Positions 44,323-52,603 of a stretch of 64,000 nucleotides of DNA are shown here, one piece after another. The translations under genes were made by a program, and so were the position numbers. Positions within the stretch are counted from its first letter, which is position 1, and the number at the start of each line of letters is the position of its first letter. The notes beneath the pieces are model-generated. The model saw only the letters and a list, made by a program, of their open reading frames with translations, had not been told where the DNA came from and did not search any database. The DNA comes from 9FT-COMBO-48-23 sp963754385 (GTDB taxonomy: Bacteria > Chloroflexota > Dehalococcoidia > GIF9 > UBA5629). The stretch covers positions 372,001 to 436,000 of the forward strand of contig CAVWGE010000002.1 of assembly GCA_963754385.1 (NCBI GenBank), written 5' to 3'.

Positions 44323-45162
44323 ATGACAGTCAAAATCGTAACTGATACTATTGCTGATCTGCCATCTGGGGTCATTAAAGAGCTGGGGATTACAGTAATC
44401 CCCTTAGTTGTTCGCTTTGGAGAACAAGTCTACCGCGACGGCATTGATCTGACGTCGGAGCAGTTTTACGAGAAGCTAAAAGAGAGCAAGACATTACCTG
44501 TTACCTCGGTGCCATCACCCGGAACCTTTGCTGAGGTGTATGATAGGCTAGCTGAAGAGACAGATGAGATTCTTGCCATCATCGTTAGTTCCAAGCTTAG
44601 CGGCACTTATGAGGTGGCGCTACAAAGCGTCGGGCTAATGAAGAGGAAATGCCGGGTAGAAGTGATTGATTCGGGATGGGCTACTATGGCACAGGGATTC
44701 ATTGTTATGGAGGCAGCTAAGGCAGCTCAGGCCGAAGCTAGCCTTGACGAGGTAGTAGAGATCGCTCGAAAAACTATTCCCCGTGTGGATTTTCTATCCA
44801 CTTTTGATACCCTAGAATATCTCCGGAGGGGTGGGCGCATCGGTAAAGCTCAGGCTTTTCTGGGATCCGTGCTCAAGGTGAATCCGCTTATCACCTTGAG
44901 AGATGGCGTGGTTGAGCCTGCGGGCAGAATGCGATCTCGAGCCCAAGCGGTTGACCGTTTATATGACTTTGTTATGGGCTATTCTCATATTGAGGCAATG
45001 GCAGTTGAGGATACTGCTTGCCCCGACGAAGCCGAGGCATTAGTTGAACGGCTTAGCGCTAAATTTCCTAAAGAGAGCATCTATCGCTCAAAGATGACCC
45101 CGGCAATTGGCACGCATACTGGGCCTGGTCTCCTGCTGGTAGCCGTGTTCGGAGATAAGTAG
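44323..45162 (+). CDS. DegV family fatty-acid-binding protein
   Basis: This is a 279-residue protein: VKIVTDTIADLPSG at the N-terminus, the TSVPSPGTFAEVY segment (~65-77), SSKLSGTYEVA (~93-103), DSGWATMAQGF (~122) and the FDTLEYLRRGGRIGKAQ signature (~167-183). It ends IGTHTGPGLLLVA. This is the complete DegV fold, which holds one fatty acid and in some bacteria hands it to a fatty-acid kinase. No kinase gene is adjacent. Cytoplasmic. Confidence 0.92.
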   Translation: MTVKIVTDTIADLPSGVIKELGITVIPLVVRFGEQVYRDGIDLTSEQFYEKLKESKTLPVTSVPSPGTFAEVYDRLAEETDEILAIIVSSKLSGTYEVALQSVGLMKRKCRVEVIDSGWATMAQGFIVMEAAKAAQAEASLDEVVEIARKTIPRVDFLSTFDTLEYLRRGGRIGKAQAFLGSVLKVNPLITLRDGVVEPAGRMRSRAQAVDRLYDFVMGYSHIEAMAVEDTACPDEAEALVERLSAKFPKESIYRSKMTPAIGTHTGPGLLLVAVFGDK

Positions 45163-45315
45163 TAGTCACACACCTAAATCTGGCATGTAGCCCGGTTGAG
45201 GAAAGTTCTGCACAATCGGGCGGATCGTGCTCTCCCAATCCAACAGACGCAACACCCTGTTGACAACTGAAGTCGGGCGTGTTAGGTTACTTACAGAGTG
45301 AAGTGGAGGTGGCTT

Positions 45316-45741
45316 ATGACCAAAAGTATGAGATTTGGTAGCACTGTTGAGATCAACGCTCCAGCGGAAAAGATCTGGGCGGTGTTTGACAATCCTGAAG
45401 AGTGGCACCAATGGGTACCGTCCATAAAGAAGATCGAGAGGGTTTCCAAAGGACCTTTGGCAGTAGATTCACAGGTTCGCGTTATAGCCAGGTCTGGTAT
45501 TACATTCAAGTTGTTGATGGCAATCACCGAATATATTCCCGGACGACGCGTCTTCATGCAAGGAGAAATCCTAGGCACCAAGTTGATACGCTTCTACACT
45601 TTGGAACCGGTGGGGCAAAAGACGAGGGTCACCGCCGGTGGCGAGGTCTCAGGACTCCTGGCATGGCTGGTTCGCCGAGGTGGCCAATCATTGTCAGACG
45701 AGATTGTGCAGGCATTAAAAAAGAAGATCGAGGGGAGTTGA
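45316..45741 (+). CDS. SRPBCC family (START/polyketide-cyclase-like) protein
   Basis: This is 141 residues from ATG 45316, preceded by GTGGAGGTGG; the upstream in-frame GTG (45298) adds residues not seen in the family. VEINAPAEKIWAVFDNPEEW (~10-29) is the opening strand-helix pattern of the helix-grip fold. RFYTLEPVGQKTRVTAGGEV (~91-110) and a long C-terminal helix complete it. These proteins bind hydrophobic ligands. No catalytic role can be assigned. Confidence 0.8.
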   Translation: MTKSMRFGSTVEINAPAEKIWAVFDNPEEWHQWVPSIKKIERVSKGPLAVDSQVRVIARSGITFKLLMAITEYIPGRRVFMQGEILGTKLIRFYTLEPVGQKTRVTAGGEVSGLLAWLVRRGGQSLSDEIVQALKKKIEGS

Positions 45742-45956
45742 AATGACAAGGCAAAGTAGAACCTGTATTGCAATACCAGATTCTGTACGGGCACTGTAGG
45801 ACTGAACAAGAGTCCAGAATGTGCACCCGTAACCATTTGACAGATGCACAGCTAAATCTCGAAACTTACCAATTAACCTTCCGGTACATTATCGGCTAAA
45901 GTTACGATTTGATTTGACAATAGAAAGGTGTAATAATGAAAAAGAGGAGTATGGAA

Positions 45957-45976
45957 GAGCCAGATTGTTCTGGCTC
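45957..45976 (+). other. Perfect 8-bp hairpin
   Basis: GAGCCAGA-TTGT-TCTGGCTC lies 33 bp before the start of the next small gene, within its leader. There is no T-tract behind it. It might control access to the ribosome binding sequence at ~45997-46002 (TAGGAG). Confidence 0.4.
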
Positions 45977-46008
45977 TCAGCCAGACAACTCTGAGGTAGG
46001 AGCTAGAT

Positions 46009-46248
46009 ATGGGGCAGGCAAGCGAGGTGGAGCAGATAAAACAAATGCTTTCAGCAGGCCGACTCACCATACCTGACCCGGCGACAGGGTATCACCGTGC
46101 CCTCTATGCTCGTTGCCCTAAGGATCGTCATGACTCATCCGTTTACCGCATTGAGCGGTCGGGTGAGGCTATAACCCGTGTCATATTTCGCTGTCCCATA
46201 TGTAGTGAGCAGTTTGACACTGTGCCGGAGAAAATGTTCCTTCGGTAG
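46009..46248 (+). CDS. Small cysteine-containing protein
   Basis: This is a 79-residue protein with TAGGAG seven bases before the ATG. The N-terminal half is helical. RCPKDRHDSSVYRIE and RCPICSEQF carry three cysteines in a zinc-ribbon-like spacing, with a histidine (H41) as possible fourth ligand. It could bind zinc and nucleic acid. The family was not recognised. It precedes another mini zinc-ribbon gene (46497). Confidence 0.6.
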   Translation: MGQASEVEQIKQMLSAGRLTIPDPATGYHRALYARCPKDRHDSSVYRIERSGEAITRVIFRCPICSEQFDTVPEKMFLR

Positions 46249-46496
46249 CGGGTCATTTAGCCTAAGGAACTAGGCTCTTCTGGAGAGCATCAATGACTGC
46301 CTGGGCAATATGGATAATAATAGCCGTCTACAGTCCCTTATGGTCTCCCCTCCTTGCTCTCATAGCTAAGACAAGACGGTGGAAGGTCAGGCCCGCAAGT
46401 CAAAGGTGAACAGGCCACATTGAGAAATACAGGGTGAGTTCAGGTACTGATTGAAGAGTGAAAGAGACAGTCAAGCCGAAATAGCCGGGGGCGGTG

Positions 46497-46649
46497 ATGG
46501 AGGATAAATCTAAAGAGGTATCTAAATTAGCAAGAGCTCGTGTTGTGAAGTGTCCCAAGTGTGGTAAGGATGGTGCCGTACAGTTCGTCTACAAAGATGG
46601 AAAGGTGGAGGTGCAGTGTGCTTACTGTGAACCGGAGAAATATCTGTAG
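46497..46649 (+). CDS. Mini zinc-ribbon protein, 50 residues
   Basis: MEDKSKEVSKLARARVVKCP starts a 50-codon frame with CPKCGKDG (C19, C22) and CAYC (C41, C44), the four cysteines of a rubredoxin-like zinc ribbon. GGGGGCGG stands before the ATG. Small size and complete ligand set argue for a real zinc-binding adaptor. No family name given. Confidence 0.6.
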   Translation: MEDKSKEVSKLARARVVKCPKCGKDGAVQFVYKDGKVEVQCAYCEPEKYL

Positions 46650-47006
46650 ATGGGAAGGCCAGGGCAAGACCTTCCGAAACTAATGATGGAGGGGAAAAAA
46701 CGTTAGAGAACATATCTGCATATCTCGTAGACCATCCTTGTCTGAGGACATAAATTAACGTCAGGCTTGGCACCTATTGCACTTTTGCCTGTTTTGTTAC
46801 CTCAAGGATATTTAACAATAATATAGTCTTACCAAGGGTACGCGTGTTATAACTCAGCTAACTTGGCAGACTAACTAATAACCGTTTGACAATCATGATA
46901 GTTAAAGCCTGAACTGAGCAGTAAAATGGACAAAAATCAAGAAGTTAGAGCTTAAGAATCAAGCATTCAAAGCTTTGGAACCTATAGTTTAAAGATTTAA
47001 GATCTA

Positions 47007-47041
47007 ATAAGCTAAGCTTTAGGATCTATAAGCTAAGCTTT
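47007..47041 (+). repeat. Direct repeat pair in the repeat-rich zone
   Basis: ATAAGCTAAGCTTT occurs at 47007-47020 and 47028-47041, exactly 21 bp apart (two helical turns). Both lie in an AT-rich stretch of AAGCTT/GATC words (46930-47060). The rest of 46650-47006 shows no gene. Confidence 0.65.
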
Positions 47042-47297
47042 GAATCTTAGTTCTAGTGGACACTTCATCGTTTTGTTAGGGAGCCGTGACTTGTTGGTTA
47101 AGCAGCGGAAAGCTAAGAAAAAGTAAGCTTTCAAACACGGGTTATTGCGTAACCAAGTCTGGTAACAGCAAGGAGATAATCCACAGAGAGCTAGGAACTT
47201 CACATGCAGAGATAGTAACCTCAGATCCAGAGCTTAGGAGCTTAAGATCCAGAGCTGGAAGCATGAGATCAAGGAGCTGGAACACAAGATCAAGGTG

Positions 47298-47475
47298 CTA
47301 GAAGCTTAAGAGCAAGTGGCTAGTAGTCAGAGCAAGTGGCAAGTCGCTAGTAGCTACAGCAAGTGGCTAGAAGCTTAAGAGCAAGTGGCAAGTCGCTAGT
47401 AGCTACAGCAAGTGGCTAGAAGCTTAAGAGCAAGTGGCAAGTCGCTAGTAGCTAGAAGCTAATGGCTGAACTTTG
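47298..47475 (+). repeat. Iteron-like tandem repeats
   Basis: The word AGCAAGTGG occurs six times in the same orientation at 47311, 47331, 47358, 47380, 47407 and 47429. The alternation of 27 and 22 bp reflects a 49-bp tandem unit, best seen from 47367 and from 47416. CTAGAAGCTTAAG and GTCGCTAGTAGCTA are the other parts of the unit. The array lies just beyond the 3' end of the HTH gene and 1.4 kb from the primase-helicase gene. An initiator-binding array of a replication origin is a reasonable guess. Confidence 0.7.
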
Positions 47476-47484
47476 TAGCCTTGC

Positions 47485-48399
47485 CTACTCAGGACAAAGC
47501 CTGCACTTACCATGGAAAGTCCGCTTAAGTTGAATTTGTTCTAACTCAGACTGTAAGTTCGCTTTCAGTCTAATAAGCTCCACGTACTTGGTCTTAAAGT
47601 CATCCACTATCCGAGAGTCATTCCGCAGTTGCAACCTCAACTTCAGGTGCAATTCTTTATAGCCATTTAAGTCGGTGGGAGATGAGCTAGCAGCCAAAGC
47701 AAAACTGACTTGCCCCGGGTAATAGAATAACGTAAGTACCTGTTGACCAGGCAGGTTAGTCTCAAAACGGTAGTCTTCTGCCAAACTTGAACCCCGAATA
47801 GCTTGCTCACAAGCATCAGCAATTATAGTTTTACTGAACATAGAGATAATCCCGCTATTTCCTCTGCCAAATTCATCATCGCTAATCCATACTTGCTGTG
47901 TTAACCCTGGGTAGCTTGTCAGTGATTTACACAGACTTTCCAGCCGTGAAGCAAGTTTCACGATTGCAGCTTTCCAGTCCACAAATAGGCCCCATAGCGG
48001 AGACTGAGGCAAGTGTTGCTGTAAGCAGCCAAACAAGTGCTCCTTTTCTATGGATAGTTTGACTCCTACTTCGCTATCTGGAGTATAGCCAACAGATAAC
48101 TCCTTATTGTAGAAATCGCTAGTTGCAGGAAGGATTTCTAAAATCTGAAAAAGTGGAACTTCCAGTTGGGTGTGCCATTGCTTTGTTACCTCGCAGAGGT
48201 CTTCAAAGTGCTTTGCTAAAGCCTGTTGCCAGGCTTGTGTCCTTTCTTCGGGCAGTTTCTCCCTTCTAATCTTTCTAACCTCGCTCTCACTAATTCCTAA
48301 GTGCCTTGCTATATGGGAAGTCCCATAGCCTTGTTTTACCATCTGGGAAACCTGCATTTTGACCTTATTAGTTACGTTTTTACCACGCTTTCCCATCAT
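47485..48399 (-). CDS. HTH DNA-binding protein of the mobile module
   Basis: This is a 304-residue protein. A basic N-terminus leads to a helix-turn-helix (MVKQGYGTSHIARHLGISES, ~20-39). About 230 residues of unknown fold follow, ending in a Leu/Glu/Gln-rich helix and CRLCPE. AAGAGGAA precedes the two consecutive ATGs. It is divergent from the AbrB-like gene and shares the perfect palindrome at 48435-48464, so it may be the local repressor. Its 3' end faces the iteron array, which also makes a replication-initiator role thinkable. Confidence 0.65.
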   Translation of the reverse strand: MMGKRGKNVTNKVKMQVSQMVKQGYGTSHIARHLGISESEVRKIRREKLPEERTQAWQQALAKHFEDLCEVTKQWHTQLEVPLFQILEILPATSDFYNKELSVGYTPDSEVGVKLSIEKEHLFGCLQQHLPQSPLWGLFVDWKAAIVKLASRLESLCKSLTSYPGLTQQVWISDDEFGRGNSGIISMFSKTIIADACEQAIRGSSLAEDYRFETNLPGQQVLTLFYYPGQVSFALAASSSPTDLNGYKELHLKLRLQLRNDSRIVDDFKTKYVELIRLKANLQSELEQIQLKRTFHGKCRLCPE

Positions 48400-48434
48400 T
48401 TCCTCTTGACAGGTTTATTTGTGCTGTTACCAGA

Positions 48435-48464
48435 TTGGATTTGTGCTGGGCAGCACAAATCCAA
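48435..48464 (+). promoter_or_regulatory. Perfect 14-bp-arm palindrome (operator)
   Basis: TTGGATTTGTGCTG (48435-48448), two bases GG, then CAGCACAAATCCAA (48451-48464). It lies between divergent genes. The half-word TTTGTG recurs at 48418, 48471 and 48481, giving a cluster of five half-sites over ~70 bp that overlaps the probable promoter. This suggests cooperative repressor binding. Confidence 0.75.
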
Positions 48465-48477
48465 ATTCTATTTGTGA

Positions 48478-48506
48478 CATTTTGTGCAATGCCCGATCTC
48501 TATAAT
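48478..48506 (+). promoter_or_regulatory. Promoter of the AbrB-like/primase operon
   Basis: A consensus -10 hexamer TATAAT is at 48501-48506, 33 bp before the first start codon (48540). The -35 region falls within the TTTGTG half-sites and is weak, fitting a promoter controlled by the palindrome-binding protein. Confidence 0.5.
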
Positions 48507-48539
48507 AAGTAATATAACATCCGCTGAGAGAGATAACAA

Positions 48540-48743
48540 ATGCCCAATTTATCAGAACGAAGTCTAATAAAGATGGGGAACGGAGGACTGGTGGTTAGTA
48601 TTCCGAGAGCGTGGTGGCGTTACTACGGACTGAAGGCCGGAGATAGAGTGACCGTCATCAGTAATGGCGAGTTGCGAATTCGGCCTTTGAAGACGACAAC
48701 AAGGTCACCAGAGCGGGAGGGTGAAGGTGGCGAAAATCACTAG
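48540..48743 (+). CDS. AbrB/MazE/SpoVT-type DNA-binding protein
   Basis: This is a 67-residue swapped-hairpin protein: SLIKMGNGGLVVSIPRAWW (~8-26) and GLKAGDRVTVISNGELRIRPL (described by its GDRV turn at ~34-37). The charged tail is probably disordered. These form dimers that bind DNA as antitoxins or transition regulators. No toxin gene follows; the next gene is a 44-codon frame and then the primase, so it is more likely an element regulator. GAGAGAG precedes the ATG. Confidence 0.82.
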   Translation: MPNLSERSLIKMGNGGLVVSIPRAWWRYYGLKAGDRVTVISNGELRIRPLKTTTRSPEREGEGGENH

Positions 48744-48861
48744 CAAAGTACCAGACAAGGTAACGTTAGCTATCAAGCCGGGGCATGGCACGCCGAATCA
48801 GCTTAGATTATGGGCAAAATTCTGGCAAAAGCTGCTCGCTGAGGTGAAACGTGAGTGCTAG
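48727..48861 (+). CDS. Small basic protein, 44 residues, before the primase
   Basis: This is a frame from GTG 48727, overlapping the 3' end of the AbrB-like gene and, by 11 bp, the start of the primase gene. GGGAGG is placed well upstream of it. The sequence is basic with Trp-rich LRLWAKFWQKLLAEVKREC. No family was recognised. Tight nesting between two real genes supports it. Confidence 0.5.
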   Translation: MAKITSKVPDKVTLAIKPGHGTPNQLRLWAKFWQKLLAEVKREC

Positions 48862-51439
48862 AATCTGCCGCCTTGATGCGTTTTTGGCTCTGCTCGAGGG
48901 TGTCAAGCCACAGAACAATGGCCAGTATCTAGCTCTATGCCCTGGACACCCTGATACAAATCCCAGCCTAAGCGTAAAAGAGGCTGACGACAAGATTCTA
49001 GTCCAATGCTTTGCCGGGTGTGAGCTGGCAGACATACTGAAGCCGCTAAACTTAGAGCCTAAAGACCTGTTCTTGAATAGCCACAAAGCAGACACAAAGC
49101 CAGAACACCGCACAATTGAAGCCGTTTACCACTATGATGGCTTTGAAGTGGTGCGAACCCGGCCCAAAGGCTTTTATCAGCGTAAGCCGGATGGCAAGGG
49201 CGGCTATATCAACAATCTTAAGGGTGTCACACTCAGCCTTTACCACCAGGACAAACTAAGAGAGGCGATAGACAACGGTGCGCCTATCTTTGTCGTTGAG
49301 GGTGAAAAAGATACCGACAACGTGCGTAAGTTGGGCATGGCGGCTACCTGTAATCCTATGGGCGCGGGCAAGTGGCGTGATTCCTACAGTGAGGCTTTCC
49401 GCGGTGCTGACCTGATTATCATACCGGACGCTGACGGCCCAGGCCGTGACCATGCGGCGCAGGTGGCACGCTCATGTTACGGTAAAGCCGTAAAAGTCCG
49501 CGTCTTAGAACTGCCAGGCGCTAAGGACACTAGCGATTGGCTAGCCATTGGACACACGGCAGATGAGCTAATACAGATTGCTAACCAATGCTCGGACTAT
49601 GAGCCACCGGCTGATACCACCTTGCCGATAATCGCGGTTGGTAAGCGCCAGCTTAGAGACCTTACTTCGGACGGCTTAAAGGCGCTGGAAGCGACGAATA
49701 AGCCGAAGCCGGACACTGAACAGCCGGCACATTTTAACCCCACTGATTACGGCAATGCCGAACGCCTGGTTACCCTCTACGGTGATGTTATTCGGTATAG
49801 CCCGGAGCGGAAAGCATGGCTAATCTGGACAGGCAAAGTCTGGGAATGGGACATGGGCGGCGTCAAAATTGCGACGCTGGCAAAAAAGACAGCACGGAAT
49901 ATCTACCGAGAAGCGGCAGACGAGCCGGATGATGATAAGAGAAAAGAACTGGCAAACCACGCCAGGGCAACCGAGCACCAGGTAAGACTTGACGCCACGA
50001 TTAAATCTGCCGAATCAGAGCCGGGGATGGCCGTCAGTCTGGCGGACCTTGACGCTAACCACTGGTTATTGAACGTCAGTAATGGCACTATTGACCTGAG
50101 AATTGGGGTATTGAAGCCACATGACCGAGCTGACCTGATTACGGAACTATTACCGATCGACTATGACCTGTACGACACCAGCACCGAATGGGACACTTTC
50201 CTACACCGGATATTCAATGACAATGTTGACCTGATAGTTTATGTCCAGAGGACGCTAGGTTACAGTATCACCGGCGACCAGTCAGAGCAGGTGTTTTTCT
50301 TTCGCCATGGCAGCGGTTTTAATGGCAAGCCAACTCTGCTGAATGCTTGCCGCCTAGTGATGGGCAATTACGCGACACAAATGCCTCCAACTGCTTTCAT
50401 GGTAGATAAAACCAAGCACAGCGGACCAGACGAGGCAATCTCTAGCCTCAAAAACAAGCGCCTGGTTTGTAGCACCGAATTAGAGGACGGGCAGCGCCTA
50501 TCCGTCAGCCTGATGAAGCGAATGACCGGCGGGGAGCCGCTTTGGTGCGAACACAAATTTGAGCGAGGGTACAATTTCCAACCCACACACAAACTGTGGC
50601 TTTCTGGCAACCACGAGCCAATAATCACCGATACCACAAACTCTATATGGTTCAGGCTAAAGAAGATACCATTTACGGTTGAGATCCCAGAAGCCGACCG
50701 TAAAAAGGGCTATGCTGAATTCCTCGCTCGAGAACACGGCGCGGCGATATTAGCGTGGCTAGTGCGCGGCTGTACCGCATGGCGCGAGGACGAAAGCCTG
50801 GGGGAGCCGGAAGTGGTAAAACAGGCAGTCGCGGAATACCGCGAGAACCAGGATATCCTTCACGACTTTTTAATTGAAAGGTGCATATTCCAAAAGAATG
50901 TCACGATAGACCAAAAGGCTTTATACGCCGATTACACAAAGTGGGCCGAGGAAAACGAATTTAACGCAATCGGCAAGCTAACTTTCAGGACACGGATACA
51001 GGAGAAGGGCGCGCTAGCAACCGTAGGGAATAGGAATGTGAGGATATGGCGGGGAATACGGCTTTTAACCAGTGAGGACGATGTTAATTCTGTTAATTCT
51101 GTTAACGATTTTTCTGAAAGTTCCTTACATGAGGCTTCTCATGGAAAAACTTTAGTGAAAATGATTAACAAGATTAACACAAGTAAAACTGATAACACTG
51201 GTGGCCTGCCGGACTACCCGGCCCCACCGGCAGCCGGTTATGCCGCCGTCTTGGGTATGCCGGTAGAGGTTGCCTTGACGGTATGGAAGTCTAAGGGCGC
51301 GCCACCGATACACGCACCGGACGGTGACATACTTGACCTGGCGAAATTCCTTGCCGCGCCGGGAGCGCCGGAGAGCCACCTTCAGGCGGTAAGGGCATGG
51401 CTTGAGAAGCAAACGGATAAGCCGAGGGGTGAGTCATGA
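48851..51439 (+). CDS. Phage/plasmid primase-helicase (zinc finger, Toprim, D5/SF3)
   Basis: This is an 862-residue replication protein from GTG 48851. The N-terminus has a CHC2-like zinc finger (C30, H33, C53, C57). A Toprim domain follows with VVEGEKD (~147) and PDADGPGRDHA (~192), where primer synthesis occurs. A D5_N linker region comes next, then an SF3 helicase with P-loop GSGFNGKPT (~486) and sensor-type LWLSGNHEP (~589). The P-loop has Pro where Ser/Thr is normal. The C-terminus (~750-862) is low-complexity. It would replicate the island as an excised circle, as P4-type alpha proteins do. Confidence 0.88.
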   Translation: MSARICRLDAFLALLEGVKPQNNGQYLALCPGHPDTNPSLSVKEADDKILVQCFAGCELADILKPLNLEPKDLFLNSHKADTKPEHRTIEAVYHYDGFEVVRTRPKGFYQRKPDGKGGYINNLKGVTLSLYHQDKLREAIDNGAPIFVVEGEKDTDNVRKLGMAATCNPMGAGKWRDSYSEAFRGADLIIIPDADGPGRDHAAQVARSCYGKAVKVRVLELPGAKDTSDWLAIGHTADELIQIANQCSDYEPPADTTLPIIAVGKRQLRDLTSDGLKALEATNKPKPDTEQPAHFNPTDYGNAERLVTLYGDVIRYSPERKAWLIWTGKVWEWDMGGVKIATLAKKTARNIYREAADEPDDDKRKELANHARATEHQVRLDATIKSAESEPGMAVSLADLDANHWLLNVSNGTIDLRIGVLKPHDRADLITELLPIDYDLYDTSTEWDTFLHRIFNDNVDLIVYVQRTLGYSITGDQSEQVFFFRHGSGFNGKPTLLNACRLVMGNYATQMPPTAFMVDKTKHSGPDEAISSLKNKRLVCSTELEDGQRLSVSLMKRMTGGEPLWCEHKFERGYNFQPTHKLWLSGNHEPIITDTTNSIWFRLKKIPFTVEIPEADRKKGYAEFLAREHGAAILAWLVRGCTAWREDESLGEPEVVKQAVAEYRENQDILHDFLIERCIFQKNVTIDQKALYADYTKWAEENEFNAIGKLTFRTRIQEKGALATVGNRNVRIWRGIRLLTSEDDVNSVNSVNDFSESSLHEASHGKTLVKMINKINTSKTDNTGGLPDYPAPPAAGYAAVLGMPVEVALTVWKSKGAPPIHAPDGDILDLAKFLAAPGAPESHLQAVRAWLEKQTDKPRGES

Positions 51440-51702
51440 TAGTTTATTGTCCAAATTGCGGTAAATCGGTAGTGGTGAATGGTTTAGGACGCAAGTCACT
51501 CAATATGTCTGTCACTAAAGTTTATGACGCCTTACGGCTTCACCGTAGCGTGTTAGCGGCGGCTAATGAGCTAGGGTGTAGCCGCGCATATATCTATAAA
51601 GTCCTGAAAGCCGATGGATTAACACCGGCGGACGTAATAAAGGGATTAGCAACAAAAGATAATAGAATGTTGCATAAGGGAGCTGAAAGTGGCGGACGGT
51701 AA
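51436..51702 (+). CDS. Zinc-ribbon/HTH protein
   Basis: This is an 88-residue protein overlapping the primase stop by 4 bp (ATGA). The N-terminal YCPNCGKSVVV has one CxxC pair. A Fis/homeodomain-like HTH follows: LRLHRSVLAAANELGCSRAY (~33-52) with recognition-helix wording. It ends inside the start of the integrase gene. Likely a DNA-binding accessory factor for replication or excision. The second half of a zinc site is missing, so metal binding may need a dimer. Confidence 0.7.
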   Translation: MIVYCPNCGKSVVVNGLGRKSLNMSVTKVYDALRLHRSVLAAANELGCSRAYIYKVLKADGLTPADVIKGLATKDNRMLHKGAESGGR

Positions 51703-52369
51703 GAATGAGACGGCCTTGACGGTAAGGGCGAATAATACCGCTTTACGCAACAAAACTACTCAAGTGTCCGCAATCCAGAGGGCGGAAGCCGGGGCCGCGG
51801 ACTATGTACCGCACGTCAGCGCGGGCCAAGTCAAGCTGATGGCAGTGGCGGCCGGCCAGAATGGCCGGCATGGTGAGCGTAACGCCTTACTAATCAAGTT
51901 TTTGTTTGACGGTTGCTTGCGCGTGTCTGAGGCACTGGGCGTCCTTCCGGTTGACTTACAACGTACACCGGACGGTTGGGTGGTTAAAGTTATGGGCAAA
52001 GGTAATAAGCCTGGCCTGGTGGCGATATCCGCTAGCATAGCGGCGGAGCTGCAATCCTATTGCTACAGGGCAAGGATAGCGGAAACAGGGCGCATATTTC
52101 CTGTGAGCCGATCACAGGCTTTCAGGATAGTTGGCCAGGCTTTTGATAAGGCCGGTATACTGCGTCCGTCAAAGGAACGTGACCACGTGGGCGCTGTCCA
52201 TATCCTACGGCATAGCGGCGCTATTGAGCGCCTACGGCTTACCGGCAATCCGCGAGCAGTCCAGCACCAGCTAAGGCATAAGTCCGCCTTGATGACCATG
52301 CGGTATCTAAAGACCTTGAGCGCAGATGAATCACTAAAAATACGGCAAGCAGTAGAATTTCAGTGGTGA
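51689..52369 (+). CDS. Tyrosine recombinase (XerC/D-like integrase)
   Basis: This is a 226-residue phage-integrase-family enzyme. Catalytic residues are all present: R78 in GCLRVSEAL, K104/K107 in GKGNK, H171 and R174 in HILRHSGAIERL, H197 in LRHKSALM, and nucleophile Y206 in MRYLKT. The N-terminal SAM-like arm domain is short, so it lies closer to Xer resolvases than to large phage integrases. It may resolve dimers of the excised island, while the serine recombinase does integration. Overlaps the upstream gene by 14 bp. Confidence 0.9.
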   Translation: MADGKNETALTVRANNTALRNKTTQVSAIQRAEAGAADYVPHVSAGQVKLMAVAAGQNGRHGERNALLIKFLFDGCLRVSEALGVLPVDLQRTPDGWVVKVMGKGNKPGLVAISASIAAELQSYCYRARIAETGRIFPVSRSQAFRIVGQAFDKAGILRPSKERDHVGAVHILRHSGAIERLRLTGNPRAVQHQLRHKSALMTMRYLKTLSADESLKIRQAVEFQW

Positions 52370-52415
52370 ACGGCAAAGCAACTGAAAAATAATGCCAAAA
52401 AGTAGGTAAAAGGGA

Positions 52416-52443
52416 TTGACATTATATAGACCAGCGTTATACA
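52416..52443 (+). promoter_or_regulatory. Near-consensus sigma-70 promoter
   Basis: TTGACA (52416-52421), 16-bp spacer, TATACA (52438-52443). The expected start point (~52450) lies about 4 nt before the ATG at 52454, so the mRNA would be nearly leaderless. It would drive the zinc-ribbon and serine-recombinase genes separately from the primase operon. Confidence 0.6.
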
Positions 52444-52453
52444 ATCAGGTAAC

Positions 52454-52603
52454 ATGATTAAGATACTCAACTGCTTACGTTGTGGGCATGAATGGCCGAG
52501 TAGACTTGAAGGGCTACCGGCCCGTTGTCCAAAGTGTAATTCACCCTATTGGAATAAGCCGAAGGTAAAGCAATCCGGACCACAAAGGATGGTGAAGCCA
52601 TGA
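52454..52603 (+). CDS. Mini zinc-ribbon protein coupled to the serine recombinase
   Basis: This is a 49-codon frame, MIKILNCLRCGHEWPSR then ARCPKCNSPYW, with cysteines at 7, 10, 25 and 28: a complete zinc ribbon. Its stop overlaps the recombinase ATG (ATGA). Small Zn-ribbon proteins in this place may act as directionality or accessory factors for the recombinase; that is a guess from position. Confidence 0.65.
   Translation: MIKILNCLRCGHEWPSRLEGLPARCPKCNSPYWNKPKVKQSGPQRMVKP

Noticed and set aside
45936..46076. 46-codon plus-strand frame with AAAGGTG before the ATG
   Set aside because: Low-complexity composition, overlaps the better-supported gene at 46009 in another frame, and is mostly the hairpin and its flank.
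47086..47301. 71-codon frame in the repeat zone
   Set aside because: Translation is dominated by repeat-derived Ser/Arg words; the neighbouring frame gives coiled-coil-like words interrupted by stops, so coding is unlikely.
48540..48743. AbrB-like gene as antitoxin of a toxin-antitoxin pair
   Set aside because: No PIN, MazF or other toxin-like frame is adjacent; the next frames are a 44-codon basic protein and the primase.
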